Source of the DNA: Agapanthus africanus
Taxonomy: Eukaryota > Streptophyta > Magnoliopsida > Asparagales > Amaryllidaceae
Assembly (NCBI GenBank): GCA_030015575.1
Contig: CM057337.1
Coordinates: forward strand, 295,764,044-295,828,043
Direction: 5' to 3'
Length of the DNA: 64,000 nucleotides
Made by a program: the position numbers and the translations under genes. The notes beneath the pieces are model-generated. The model ran no database searches, was not told the DNA's origin, and saw only the letters and a list, made by a program, of their open reading frames with translations. Every line of letters begins with the position of its first letter. The first letter of the stretch is position 1. Of the stretch, positions 33,302-44,335 are shown one piece after another.

Positions 33302-33752
33302 TATATACATATATATATATACATATAAATATACATATATACATATATATATACATATATACATACACATACTCACATACATATATGTATATATATATAC
33401 ATATCCCCATATATGCACAAGAACATCGAATGTATGCGTGTGTGTGTGCGTGTGTGCAAATCACTAATCTAGGGTTTCGTGACAAAGAAACTAAGCTAAA
33501 AGCATCTTTCTACAATTGCGCTAAAAGTAACCCAAAGTCACCTAAGCATTTCTTGCTAAGTATACACATCTCAGAAAACACATCAGTATAAATATATATA
33601 TCATAACGCATTCTCGTGTTACACTACGAAACTGCGGGGGTGCTATACGCCATCCACCCGACTTCCCCCGTAGATATATATCTACTCACCTGATCCTTAC
33701 TTGCCGAAGTCGATGACGCCACGCTCGTTCTTATTGTTCAAGACAACTCGAG
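33302..33752 (-). repeat. Gypsy-like LTR copy C, continuation after copia-2
   Basis: Starts with the rest of the TA-rich microsatellite, then ACTGCGGGGGTGCTATACGC and CATCCACCCGACTTCCCCCG, the same block as copy D at 60114-60160. The match stops at about 33750, where an unrelated LTR (E) begins. The 5' part of C is not found again in the window. Confidence 0.75.
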
Positions 33753-36700
33753 TGTACTGATTGAATCGATTCTTTGTGTGTCGTGTTTTAAAATGTGTAA
33801 AGATCACAATCAAAGAAATTTATACGGCAATCAATTAACGGTGTCGGTCTAGCGCGTTAATGAATACGGATCGTCCACAGGGAAAGTGTGATTCATTCGT
33901 AATTGTTTTAGATGAGTCGAAAATTGAAGAGAAAAGAAAAGACAATTTAATTCAAGATTTATAAAAGTGAAATTCAAGAATTATCAAATCTGGATCTAAT
34001 ATCAAGAATACTAAAAATCAAGAATCAAGAATTGATGATATCCAATTCGAATTAGTAATCAAGATTAGTAATGAGGCTCGTAGGAATCGATTGAATCGAC
34101 AGTGAATGATGAAAACTTATGATTACAATTTCTTATCCATTGATGATTTGTTGCTAGATCGATGATGATCAATGAGAATTAGGGATCTCTTGCGAAAACT
34201 AGGGTTTCATCATCTATGCCTTGTCCTGTCGTTGATTTTCTTTCACATTCTAGCCTCTAGTAAATTGAATCACCAATCGTCGATCCCTAATTAAGAGCGA
34301 AAACATTCAAGAAAGCATTTCACTCGAAACTAAATTGTCGATGATTCAATTTACAAGAGTTTACAAAACTCATAGGAATTAAGAATCATTTCAAGATTGT
34401 AATCATCATCATCTAACTATTCTCTCGACTCTTCCACGAGCGGAGTTTTTACTCAAGCATCATATCAAAGAACACAATCAATAATTGAGATCTAATCATA
34501 ATGCTCAAATATAAAGATAAACAAGATAAAGAAATTTCACCTTTTATTATTCAACAATTCCATTACAATTCGCTCAAGAACTAAAAGAATTTGAGAAAAG
34601 AACTCGATCGTCAAATTAGCTTCGCATCGTCTCTGTGAGTCGCGGATCGTCTTGGATCACTTGCTCGGTTGATGATCGGCATCGCTTCTAAAAGGTTGAA
34701 GGCTTCTTGCTTGATTTGTACTCGGAGACCTTGATTTTGGCTTTTGGAATTGGATTAGGGTTAGGGTTTGAATGCACAAGCTGTGTTACTCAACTTGTGT
34801 TGGAAATTGTTGAATAACCTTTGAGTAGAAGCCCTTGGGTCCTTTTTATAGCCTTCATTGGCTTCCCCTAGAAGCTTGATTTGGATTAGCTTCCTTTAGA
34901 AGATAGGTTTAGTTTAGCTTCTCTAGCAAGCCTGGTAGTTAGGTAGAAGCTTCTAGGTTTAGTTTGTTAACTAGCTTCCTTTAGAAGCTTGGAGGTTAGG
35001 AAGAAGCTTCTAGGCTTAGGTAGTTATGTGGCTTGCTTAAGAAGCTTGGAAGCGTTTAGCTTGAACAAAAAGCTTTGCTGTTCGGATAGAAGTTTCTGGA
35101 GATCTCTTGAATTTGCAGTGGCTTAAACATGTTTTGACCTTGAAATGAGACCTCTGGAATGAAAATATGCCGATGATGTGTCAACATGGCTGTGGATCCG
35201 CCGTACAAAGGCCCCTACGGCCGCGGATCTGCGGCCCTTTGGAGGCTTTAGTTCATGGAAATTTCAGGGTACACTTGTGCTGTCCTTGTAGCACTTTTCT
35301 GATGTGTGAAATCTCATAAATCATTCTTGTTCACTGCCAGATCACAAGTCTTAGACTTGGCGTATTTTTATCAGCACTTTTAACGGTTTCGGCTCTTTTC
35401 CTGGAATTTCCTGCACAGATTCTCGAGACAAGTGTTGCGCTATACAAAAGATCATGCGTGCAATAATAAACACTCAATTTCCCTCAAAATGCCGGTTATA
35501 ATGTATAGCACAAGTTATTTGGTGTTTTACAGATGTTTTGCTAATATGTGCTATATTCATACCGAACACTTTTAGATGAGTGCAAATAGTAGGGAAATTG
35601 ATGTGTTAAAAATGCAATATTTTCGACTGATCAAATTCCCCTAAACTTATTTTTGGTCGTCTCGAGCAAACTTTTTTTACTAAAAAGAGAAGGAGAAAAT
35701 GGAGAAAAACTAACTAGCACGCATTCGTAGGCAACACGATTGCACAGAGCACGTGCAACAAGCCTTTAAACCTCTAGGTGTCCCTAGTAGGAGGAGTGTT
35801 GTCTCCTGAGGGTTTTTAGCGGATTGCACCCACAAAATCCAATAATAAAAGGAAGACCGTGAAAGTTACATATAAAGATAAGAATTGTAAAAGAAAATCT
35901 TTGAAAATTAGAGTTTCCAACTACACTAGTTTTTCGTTTGTCATGAGCCCTATCTTAATAGTCATGAAAAGATGTTAGAAATCACATCATCCCTCAATAA
36001 AACATCGTCTTTATTCTTCATTCCTATCTTTCTTCCAAACATCGATCATATAACTCTACGTGTGTATAAAGAACATCCCTACACCCGGAGAATTTAATTC
36101 AAGCTATCATACTGTGTCCATCTACCTCAGTACTTTTAAATTTGATGAATATTTAGATGGATTTGCTCACACATTTTTCATGCGACCGTTAATATTTCTT
36201 GAGGTACTAACCGACCAATTACTCATGTACTTTCTTATACGGTGTTTTCCTCGTCTTGCACCACCTAAGGCTTAGCAGTGACTCCCAGACCAGTTGGTCT
36301 AAGGCACTAGGTTATGAAGCACCCTTGCTATGCCTTGGCGATAACAAAACCAGTATTCATTTTTCTGCACCATATTATATTTTATTCATTTATTTATTTC
36401 CTTCATACTTTGGCTTTTAGACAAGAGCATTTCAAGGTATCCTCTACTATCCCGAGTTTCAAGATGTGTGTAAGTGCGTATAGTAAGGTATCAACGTTCA
36501 AATGTTTGGCTTCCAGAATAGAAACTATTTTTCAGACTTATTTTTATTCTCAGATTAGTGACTTTCTTCATCTTACTAACCCTTGGGACAACGGCTCATA
36601 AGTACTTATTACGAGTTCGTATAAGAAAACTTCTAATTTTCTTGGTTTTTTAAAAAATTTCCAATCTTTTGGATGTAATTTTTCACTATCTAATCGTTTA

Positions 36701-36829
36701 TTATCTTATTTATGTACAAAATTAAATATTAAATATTTTTATCTTTTGAAAATTTTTAAAATTTTTATTGGTTTTTAAATGTTTTGTGCTTATGCAAAGT
36801 ATGATGCAAATGATGCGTAAATAAGCACA
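33753..36829 (-). repeat. LTR of an unrelated retrotransposon (E), about 3.1 kb
   Basis: Bounded by TGTACTGATTG on the left and ...AATAAGCACA on the right, with a polypurine tract just beyond the right end, so it is read as a minus-strand 3' LTR. No coding sequence is seen. Contents include A/G-rich and GAATCAAGAATT-type simple sequence (33950-34060), an AAGCTTC-rich tandem region (34860-35075) and a GC-rich segment at 35195-35245. The GTTTGGGGGAGG tract suggests a gypsy element of the Athila/Tat group, but no domain is present to prove it. Confidence 0.5.
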
Positions 36830-36977
36830 AACCTCCCCCAAACTTGTTTTCAACAGTGTCCTCACTGTTGCCATCCGCTAAATCACAAAAACCTGTAAGT
36901 TTGGGAGGAAATTTATTAACGGGGGCAATAAATATGATCGTGAAAAATCCTCCCCCAAACTTATTCTTTTCACTCAC
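36830..36977 (-). other. Two polypurine tracts and a small hairpin next to LTR E
   Basis: AAGTTTGGGGGAGG occurs on the minus strand at 36832-36845 and again at 36949-36962. Between them lies a perfect CAACAGTG/CACTGTTG hairpin (36851-36858 with 36863-36870). The stretch is then cut by the end of LTR D at 36978; CTCAC at 36973-36977 could be its target duplication. Confidence 0.5.
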
Positions 36978-38024
36978 TGTCACGACCTGAAATAGCACGT
37001 GACTGGCCCTTGAATCATATGAAGTCTATAGAACTTCATCTAATCCAAGTAAGCCAAAAACCCAGAAATCTAAAACCATTTTAAGGAGTAATTAAAGAAA
37101 ACTAATTTTTTTGTAGTAAGAAAACATGTTTAAAAGCAAGGTTTTTAAATAAGTAAGCTGAATATGCATTTTAAAACCTTTAGTCTTTTATGAAAATTTC
37201 GGCAGAATTTCCTTTGTAAAAACTGGCCCCAAACGGGGTAAAACAAGAATAATATAAGCACAATGATAAAAGGCATCCCCAAGCGGGAGCTAACTCTACG
37301 TCAATCGACGGTCACAACCACGAAAGCAGTATAATATACAACACCGAAGGGCGAGGATCAATACTCAAAAAGGAAACTCAAAATCAGCATGAAAACTATA
37401 ATACTACAACGCGCGACTCTAAGGTCGAAATAATACATAACTGGTTTTCTAAGTCTGAAACAATATACAAGTTTGGTTGATGGAAATTAATAGATACAAC
37501 TGAATAATACATATACAATGGTGGTTCTGATGCCAAAGAACCCACCTACCAATGCAATCACCCAGAAAGGAAGCAATGTGCCAGAAAAGCCGCAATGAAA
37601 CCTATACGGCAAAACCTGCAAGAACTGTGGCACGACGGGGGTGAGTTGCCAACTCATGAATAGAAAACATCATAGAGCAAAAATCGTATGTATGACATAA
37701 TCCTAGGTCAATATGATCAATATATATAAACCTCAAATGAATAAGTCTGAAGCATGATCAGGTGGCAATGTAACATCTATACATGAGTGTAGTGCCAAGT
37801 GCTCGTGCCAGTGCCTCAGGTAATAACATATCATAAATATGAGGTATGATCAATGTCGACTATATCATGAAGTCTATGAATATATGGATATCATCCAACT
37901 ATTTGATCAATGTCATCAATGTCAACTATATGTATGTGGAAATCGTCCACGTGTCACCCAATGACAATAAGCATCATGCATGAAAATATCATAAAGCATA
38001 TGCATGGAAGTATGAGGATATAAT
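36978..38024 (-). repeat. Gypsy-like LTR copy D, 3' part
   Basis: Begins TGTCACGACCTGAAATAGCA, the same end as copy C. It carries the GGCATCCCCAAGCGGGAGCT block (37272-37291) and the GAGTTGCCAACTCATGA segment. It is interrupted at 38024 by copia-1 and resumes at 58276. With copia-1 and one ATAAT copy removed, the whole LTR is about 4.43 kb. Confidence 0.85.
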
Positions 38025-40163
38025 TGTTGGAGATAGTGCCCTCAGAGTCAATTATTGGATCACAGGCATGTTATTGCAATGATTGAGAGAGGACCTATCC
38101 CGGTAGGACGGTCTTACTCAAGATGATAGTATGCTATCTGGTTTATCTTTATCATCGTATACTGCTTTAGGTGACCTGACAGGTCGCTATTACACGTTGA
38201 TAGAGCCCCTAGGATTCTTGCTTGACTGCAAGCAGTATGAGGGCGATCATATACGTGGGAACTGGTAGTCTATAAGTACATCCTTAAAAGCTCCCTAGTC
38301 GTGGGAGTTTCGAGACAGGGCATCGATACTCCAGAGTAGACTAGTGTATACATTCGAGACCCCGACGAGGGGCGGTGGCCGGTCTCACAAGCCACTGGTG
38401 TCAGTTGGATCACCTAAGATGTATACAGGTGCTCATTGGGTTATGAGTACACCGGACAGGACTCGCCGGGAACATGCTAGTTGGTCTTATACCTGACGTC
38501 AGATAGCAGTTCCCTGGTGACATGTGTACAGGTTAGTTCATCGACCTGAGGATCGTCATTTGTCTTATGTGAGTTCCCACTGTACTTTGATTACTACCCT
38601 ACCACGATCAAAGGAGACGTGCAAACAGGTTTTAGTTGGGTACAGTCCCGAGCCACATGGAGGCAGTGAGCGGATCTTCAGGGGTTCGTCTCTCCCGGTA
38701 TTGGGGGTGAGGTCGCGCTGTGTCTAGGAGAGCCAGAACATGAAAAGTCCTTGGCCAAGGCAGGATATTTACTGGTAGGTATTCCAGTAGTATCTCAGGG
38801 TGTTCTGGGCTGATCTCTGACACGACTTGTACCGCTTTTGGGGATCTGACTTTTACCAACCCTCTAGGCCCGCTATGCGATGCTCATAGACGAACGGACC
38901 GGACTGTACGGATATTGTCGCTGACAGGCTCAGTAGGGTGTCAGGATGAGTTCGGTCATCGACGTCCCTTTTGGTCAATAGCTGGTAGCCCGTCATGTAT
39001 GGCTAATACCTCTAACGTGCTAGTGGTTAAATCCACAGCCATAGTATTGACGAGTCTTTAGAGTCCCCCACATTCAGTTGCTCAAGTTTTCGAGCGAAAT
39101 GTAGTAGAGGCCATATGGAGATATGGCAGGGTTCGATCAGATACGTGCGGTATTGCACGGATCAGGATCGGACGGATAATACTAGCCGGCTTTGGTTTAA
39201 GCCGGATCCTAGTATAGTACAGTGTAGATTTTGTCTCATTGTATTTGTATTTCGGTCGGAATACAAATGCGGGTGTGTATACACAGTATCGGGGTTTTCC
39301 TGTAATTTATTACGGGACCAGTTTTCTGGAGTTGCCAGTTTGCTTTCCGTTTCGGCCATATTTCTTTGTATCTTTCATTAGCCGAAGTTTGGTGGAGGAG
39401 GGCTTATTTGCATTTGTGCAAATTAGCATTGTGGAGGGTTGTCTTTGCATATTTTTGTGTCATGATGGTTCCACCATGCATTGACTTGTTTACTTCATCA
39501 TTGATTGACTTTGGGTTCATGATGGTTGATTTGGAGTGTTGGTTTTTGTTTGTGATGATGTTGTTTTTTAATCATCACTCTTTATTCATGCTTGCATGAT
39601 AGCTTCCCCACTCCCTTGACTTTCCTTGACTCCATTCTCACCCTTCACCATTGCATTGGCCGGCCACTAGTGAGGAGGGGGGATTTTTCTCTCTTGGTTG
39701 TGAGGAAAAATGTTAATCTTATTCTTTCCGTGCTACATTTTTCTCACCTCTCTCCAAGTTCATTTTCCTCCACCACAAAGGCAACATCCACTACCCCAAA
39801 TGAGACATGGGTTCTACACACATTCTACAGCAAACCTTGAGCACGTCGGCTCGCCAACTTCGTGCCCGAGTTGCCTCGGTATAGAGGTGGGAGCCCGTAA
39901 AAGAAGCAGGCGACGTGGTGCCCTTCCGGCGACGAGGTGGAGACCGGAGATTCCGCGGGGAGATCGGGACGACGACGAGAAGACCGGAGGACACGGATCG
40001 CTCGGTATATCTCTCTTCCCCATCTTTTAGTTAGCTAGGACTAGTCTAATGGCACGATCCGGGTTTATAGTGCGCGGTGGTGCCGGTTTGAAAAGTTAAA
40101 GTTTATCACCGCTTCCGCATTTCTGCGTCGGATTGACGGCCGGGGCGCCGCCGTGCACTTACA
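38025..40163 (+). repeat. 5' LTR of copia-1 (2139 bp)
   Basis: TGTTGGAGATAGTGCCC ... GCCGTGCACTTACA. Homologous to the copia-2 LTR in blocks (for example ACTGGACAGGACTCG-like and GGCCTAGGGGG-like segments). Four TTGAC cores lie at about 39480-39635, at nearly the same LTR position as the cluster in copia-2. Open frames inside (e.g. 39710-40030) recur only in the other LTR. Confidence 0.95.
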
Positions 40164-40164
40164 G

Positions 40165-40177
40165 TGGTATCAGAGCC
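40165..40177 (+). other. Primer-binding site of copia-1
   Basis: TGGTATCAGAGCC one base after the LTR; identical to copia-2. Confidence 0.95.
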
Positions 40178-42466
40178 TCGCCATTAACATAGTCTAGCTT
40201 TGTCTAATGTGTTTTACATTTTCGATCGAACAAAAATTGCAAAACCGCGTTTTTATACACATCAGTTTTCTGTCGAAATTTTTTTGGCTCCAAATTTTTT
40301 TCAGTATGTTGCAGAATGACGTGTAGGGAATTTTAAGAGTTCTGGGAAAATTTGGTCTCGTGAACAGTCTAAACCACCGCGGAACCACGGCCAAACCCAT
40401 GCTTGGGCCGCGGTTCCGCCGCGACTTATACTGTTCAGTGCACCAAAATTTTTCAGAAAGCTCCTGACTGCAAAATAGGGGTTTTGGGATATTATTTTTG
40501 GGCCCAGAATTTCTTTAGGTGCTACAGTAATGCTTGGGGCCCACTTGGTAAAATTGATCGATTGGATATATTAAACACATTAGTTTACAGTATTTACATT
40601 ATATCTGCTACCGTGAATGTCACTTGATCGGTAAATCCTGTCTAACTGCTATAGCCCGGTTAGACGGATTTGCGAACGTGACATTCACGTTGATGTTCTG
40701 CGATTTTGCTGTGATGTTGCGGATTGGTCGTGGGGGATAGCCTGGTTGCAGTGGTAGTACAGTTTCGTTGTATTATGTACATTTGATACTGCGGGGCGAG
40801 CGTCCGACATGTGGACTGCCGTCACTGCCTGTTTGTATTATTATTTTGGGGCACGACCAGGTTGCGGTCGATGTACCCGTTGTATGTATATTTTACTTTC
40901 TGTACTAGGATTACCCCGCGGAGGGGTGCACGGATAGCTGGGTTCTAGAGGGCAACGGGCCCGCATCTCATGGCATTGAGACGGAGGGGGCTTCACTCTT
41001 CAATTGGCGGGCTATTCGCCGCACTCGTAGGAGGTACAGGTTGAGGGGTGCCCAAGTTACCGGATTCCGTGAAGTGCTGGGTGGTCCATTCACGTTGCTG
41101 AAGGGGGCTGCCTCGCTTCAGGTTTTGGCGGGTAACTTGCCGTGCCCGTAGGGGTCTAGGATTTCATTGCACAGGCTATCCACACGACCAGGGGAATGTT
41201 GGGTTTCAGTAGTGGCTCTGTGAAACCCGGGGATCCAGATATCTGTATTGTTCTGTGATGCTTTACATTTCTGTGATGTTGCATTTTATCACGCCTTGAG
41301 CGAAATATTATATATTGGTATATATATTAGTAAATATTGTATATGTTTTGCATCGGCGCTAGTCCAGTCCCCGCTCTGTCGTTAGTTAGCTAACCTAACG
41401 GGTAATGACGGGACCCAGTGGCGAATGCGGATGGCATATACGTACATCAATATATTTTTGTTCTTTATGGTATGATCAATTGATGGGACTGCGTTGATTC
41501 GGATCAGTGCAAGTTAAAAACAAACCTATTCTGATGTTGTTGGAACACTTTTAAAAAAAAAGCTGTTATTGCAAGGATGTTCACTTTTGTTTTGCATTGT
41601 GGTATTCAGTTGGAATATCCTGCTCCTCAGTCGACGAGGCAAGGGCCGAGATCCCTTCACCGGGAGTGACCCCTTGGAGAAAAATTTTGCGTCAGGGCAA
41701 TGACTTCACTATAGCCGATTACTTTTGCTTTGCACCGTGGTATTCAGTTGGAATATCCTGCACCTCATTCTACGGGGAAAGAGCCGAGATCTCTTCACCG
41801 GGAGTGACCTCTTTAGCAAAGGTTTTCGTCACTATATTTTCGAAAAGCTATCCCGTTCCTTCAACGATATCAAGTTCATTACGTTAAAGGTTTTCGCCAG
41901 AAACCATTCGTAGCCCTCCGTCGTTTCATATGGGTAGTCAATAGTATTCAAGCTGTGTTTGTTGGCCAAAGTCAAGGCACAGTGTTTGGTAGCTGTTGGG
42001 TATTCATATGCAGCATAGATAGATGCGTTTGTTTAGGGCAGTTGTATAGCCTTGTTGGCCAAAGTCAAGGGCTTGTGCGGGTGGGCTCAAATTAACCTGG
42101 AGAATGACGGGTAGAACTTGACATGTGACTTATGATTTGTTGTCCAAAGTCAAGGTCATAAGAGCATGGGGCAAAAATCACATCGGGAGTTTCTAAAGAA
42201 ACTGAAACTTGCCAGATATGCGCATACCATCTGGAGTGTGATGACATGAGCGGATTCCGTCACGTTATCATGCGATGATAGTTGGATCCCGATTCCCTCT
42301 GATGAGTTAGTTTACTCCTCGGGTGACCCCGACTAATTCTTCTTTCAGGTTTGGAGGAGAATTTAAGGTTACAGTGGGAGATTTCCAGATTAGATAAATT
42401 GGTAACCATTTTGATCTAGGTTAGAGTGCACGCTGAGTGTTTCTTTTCTCTCTCTCTTCGGCAGCG
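40178..42466 (+). other. Untranslated leader of copia-1
   Basis: Non-coding. It holds the GC-rich hairpin (40378-40423), the GTTAGTTAGCTAACCTAAC palindrome (about 41382-41400), a two-copy tandem repeat starting GTGGTATTCAGTTGGAATAT (about 41599 and 41740), and three GCCAAAGTCAAGG-type motifs (about 41965-42150). It ends with CTCTCTCTTCGGCAG, an acceptor-like tract. Confidence 0.75.
40378..40423 (+). promoter_or_regulatory. GC-rich leader hairpin of copia-1
   Basis: CGGAACCACGGCC pairs with GGCCGCGGTTCCG with one mismatch, topped by CCCA/TGGG around a 4-nt loop. It starts 200 nt after the primer site. Confidence 0.6.
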
Positions 42467-43594
42467 ACCATTGACCCGACCCTAAGACTATGACTCAGTG
42501 ACCAAAATTGACCGAACCTTCTTAACACTGGCTTTTGGATTGTCAGAGTTGCAAACCTCGTTGCCACTCCTACTTTTACCCTTTCCTCCAGGACACCCCG
42601 TATTACTACGAACGTCCACTTCCATTGGACAAAACCATCGTATGGTTAGATACGAACTCGAAAGAATTTATTCGAGGATGGTTTCAGGTTCTGGAGGAAA
42701 CGGATAGGACTATTCAGTTGTCTTTTCCTTTTTGCCTTCTCTCGGGTTGCGAGTACTCCTTGGTTTAGGAGATAGTACACCTATTACGCAAATTGGATAG
42801 TCTTCTTCCAAACCTTAGGCTGGTGCCGAACGGTGGGGAATGAAGAGAACCAATTATCCTAACGATGGTGTACAGAAGGTCTTAAGTTATGACAAAGCAA
42901 GGGATTAGTAAGAGGGCAAAGTAAATTGCAACTGATATTCACGACCAAACCAGGTATTTCATTACCACTCCTACTTCACCTTTGTATTTCTCCAGGACAC
43001 TCCGTATCACTACGAAGATCCACAGTTTATTGGATACTCCATCGTATGGTTATATACGAACTCGAAAGGAACTTGTTCCAGTTCGGGGATGGATTCTTAT
43101 TCAGGAGAAATAGGAATAAAGTTTATTCGGTTGTCTTTTATCTTCACCTTCTCTCGCATTGCGAGTGCTCCTAGGATTAGGATAGTACACCCATTACGTT
43201 TATTGGATAGTCTTCTTCCAAACCATAGGCTGGTGCCGAAAGGTAGGGAAGGAAGAAAACCATTTGGCCTAAAGGGGTGTACAGAAGGTAATGACTAAAG
43301 ACATAGAAAGGGATTTGGAAAGGTGGCAAAGAATTACACGGTTATAGTTGTGATCTGTAAGAGGTATTACTAGGAATACCGGGATACCCCATCGAAACAT
43401 TTCAATGTTTCAGTTTCACTGTGTACTGTTAAAGGAAAACTGATTTCCCAATTAGTCCTTACTCCAGGGTATGTATTTACCAGGTATGATTCTCACATCT
43501 GTATGGTTTTACAGATGATGAGTGGGAGTAAGTTATTGGGAATTGGGTGATCATCCTCATTATATCGGGATTCGTTGTAATCGGTGATATTTGA
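42467..43594 (+). pseudogene. Decayed gag-side interior of copia-1 with a ~380-bp duplication
   Basis: After the acceptor-like tract the sequence CGACC...CAGTGACC matches the start of the copia-2 gag region, but no gag frame continues. Two related segments, about 42545-42895 and 42925-43305, share CCACTCCTACTT, CAGGACAC(C/T)CCGTAT, ATCGTATGGTTA.ATACGAAC and TTGGATAGTCTTCTTCCAAA. I cannot match them to a named domain. It ends where CACTA-2 begins. Confidence 0.5.
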
Positions 43595-44110
43595 CACTAC
43601 TACAAATAAGGGTTGCCCCTACGGATATATACGTAGGGGCGAAAAAATACCCCGTAGGTGCAAAGGCCGCAGGTGCAAGTTGAGGCCCTGAACTTGCCCC
43701 TACGGGAAAATTCTTGCCCCTACGGATTTATGTGTAGGTCCTTTTGCCCCTACGGATTAAGCCGTAGGGTATAAGATTTTATATTATTTACGGTTTTTTT
43801 TAATATATTACTTGTACCTACGGACATGTCCGTAGGTCCATGTACTACCCCCTACGGATATGTGCGTTGGTACGTTTCCGTAGGGGCAAAATATCAGGAT
43901 TCCTGATATTTGGCCCCTACGGATAACGCCGTAGGGGAGAGGCAGTGACCCCTACGGCTATTTCCGTAGGGGCATTCCCAACCCCCTGGCACTGATATCA
44001 GGGGGAAATATCAGTTACTGCTGATGTTTTGCCTATACGCATATATCCGTAGGGGTAACATGTGTGCCTACGGATTAATACGTAGGTACATATTGTCTGT
44101 ATTTTTTTTT
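43595..44110. repeat. Left terminal and subterminal repeats of CACTA-2
   Basis: At least nine CCCCTACGG or CCGTAGGGG motifs, mostly as head-to-head pairs with 4-10 nt between, e.g. 43613-43640, 43716-43769, the perfect 20-bp palindrome CCTACGGACATGTCCGTAGG at 43817-43836, 43915-43940 and 43949-43973. Known En/Spm subterminal repeats are TNPA binding sites; that role here is inference. Confidence 0.9.
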
Positions 44111-44335
44111 AAAAAATGGGCTGCTTGATTTTTTCCCGCCCTGTGCACAATAATATATACATCAATCAAATCATATATTGCAGTATTCATAATCACATCT
44201 CACGCATATATATAATATACAAAAGAAACCCAAAAACTGAATATGATATAAATACAAACCAATATCAATATCGTTTCAAAATGTGTATGATATAAATAAA
44301 TACATGTTTCAAAAAATAAGAACCAAAAATCTACC

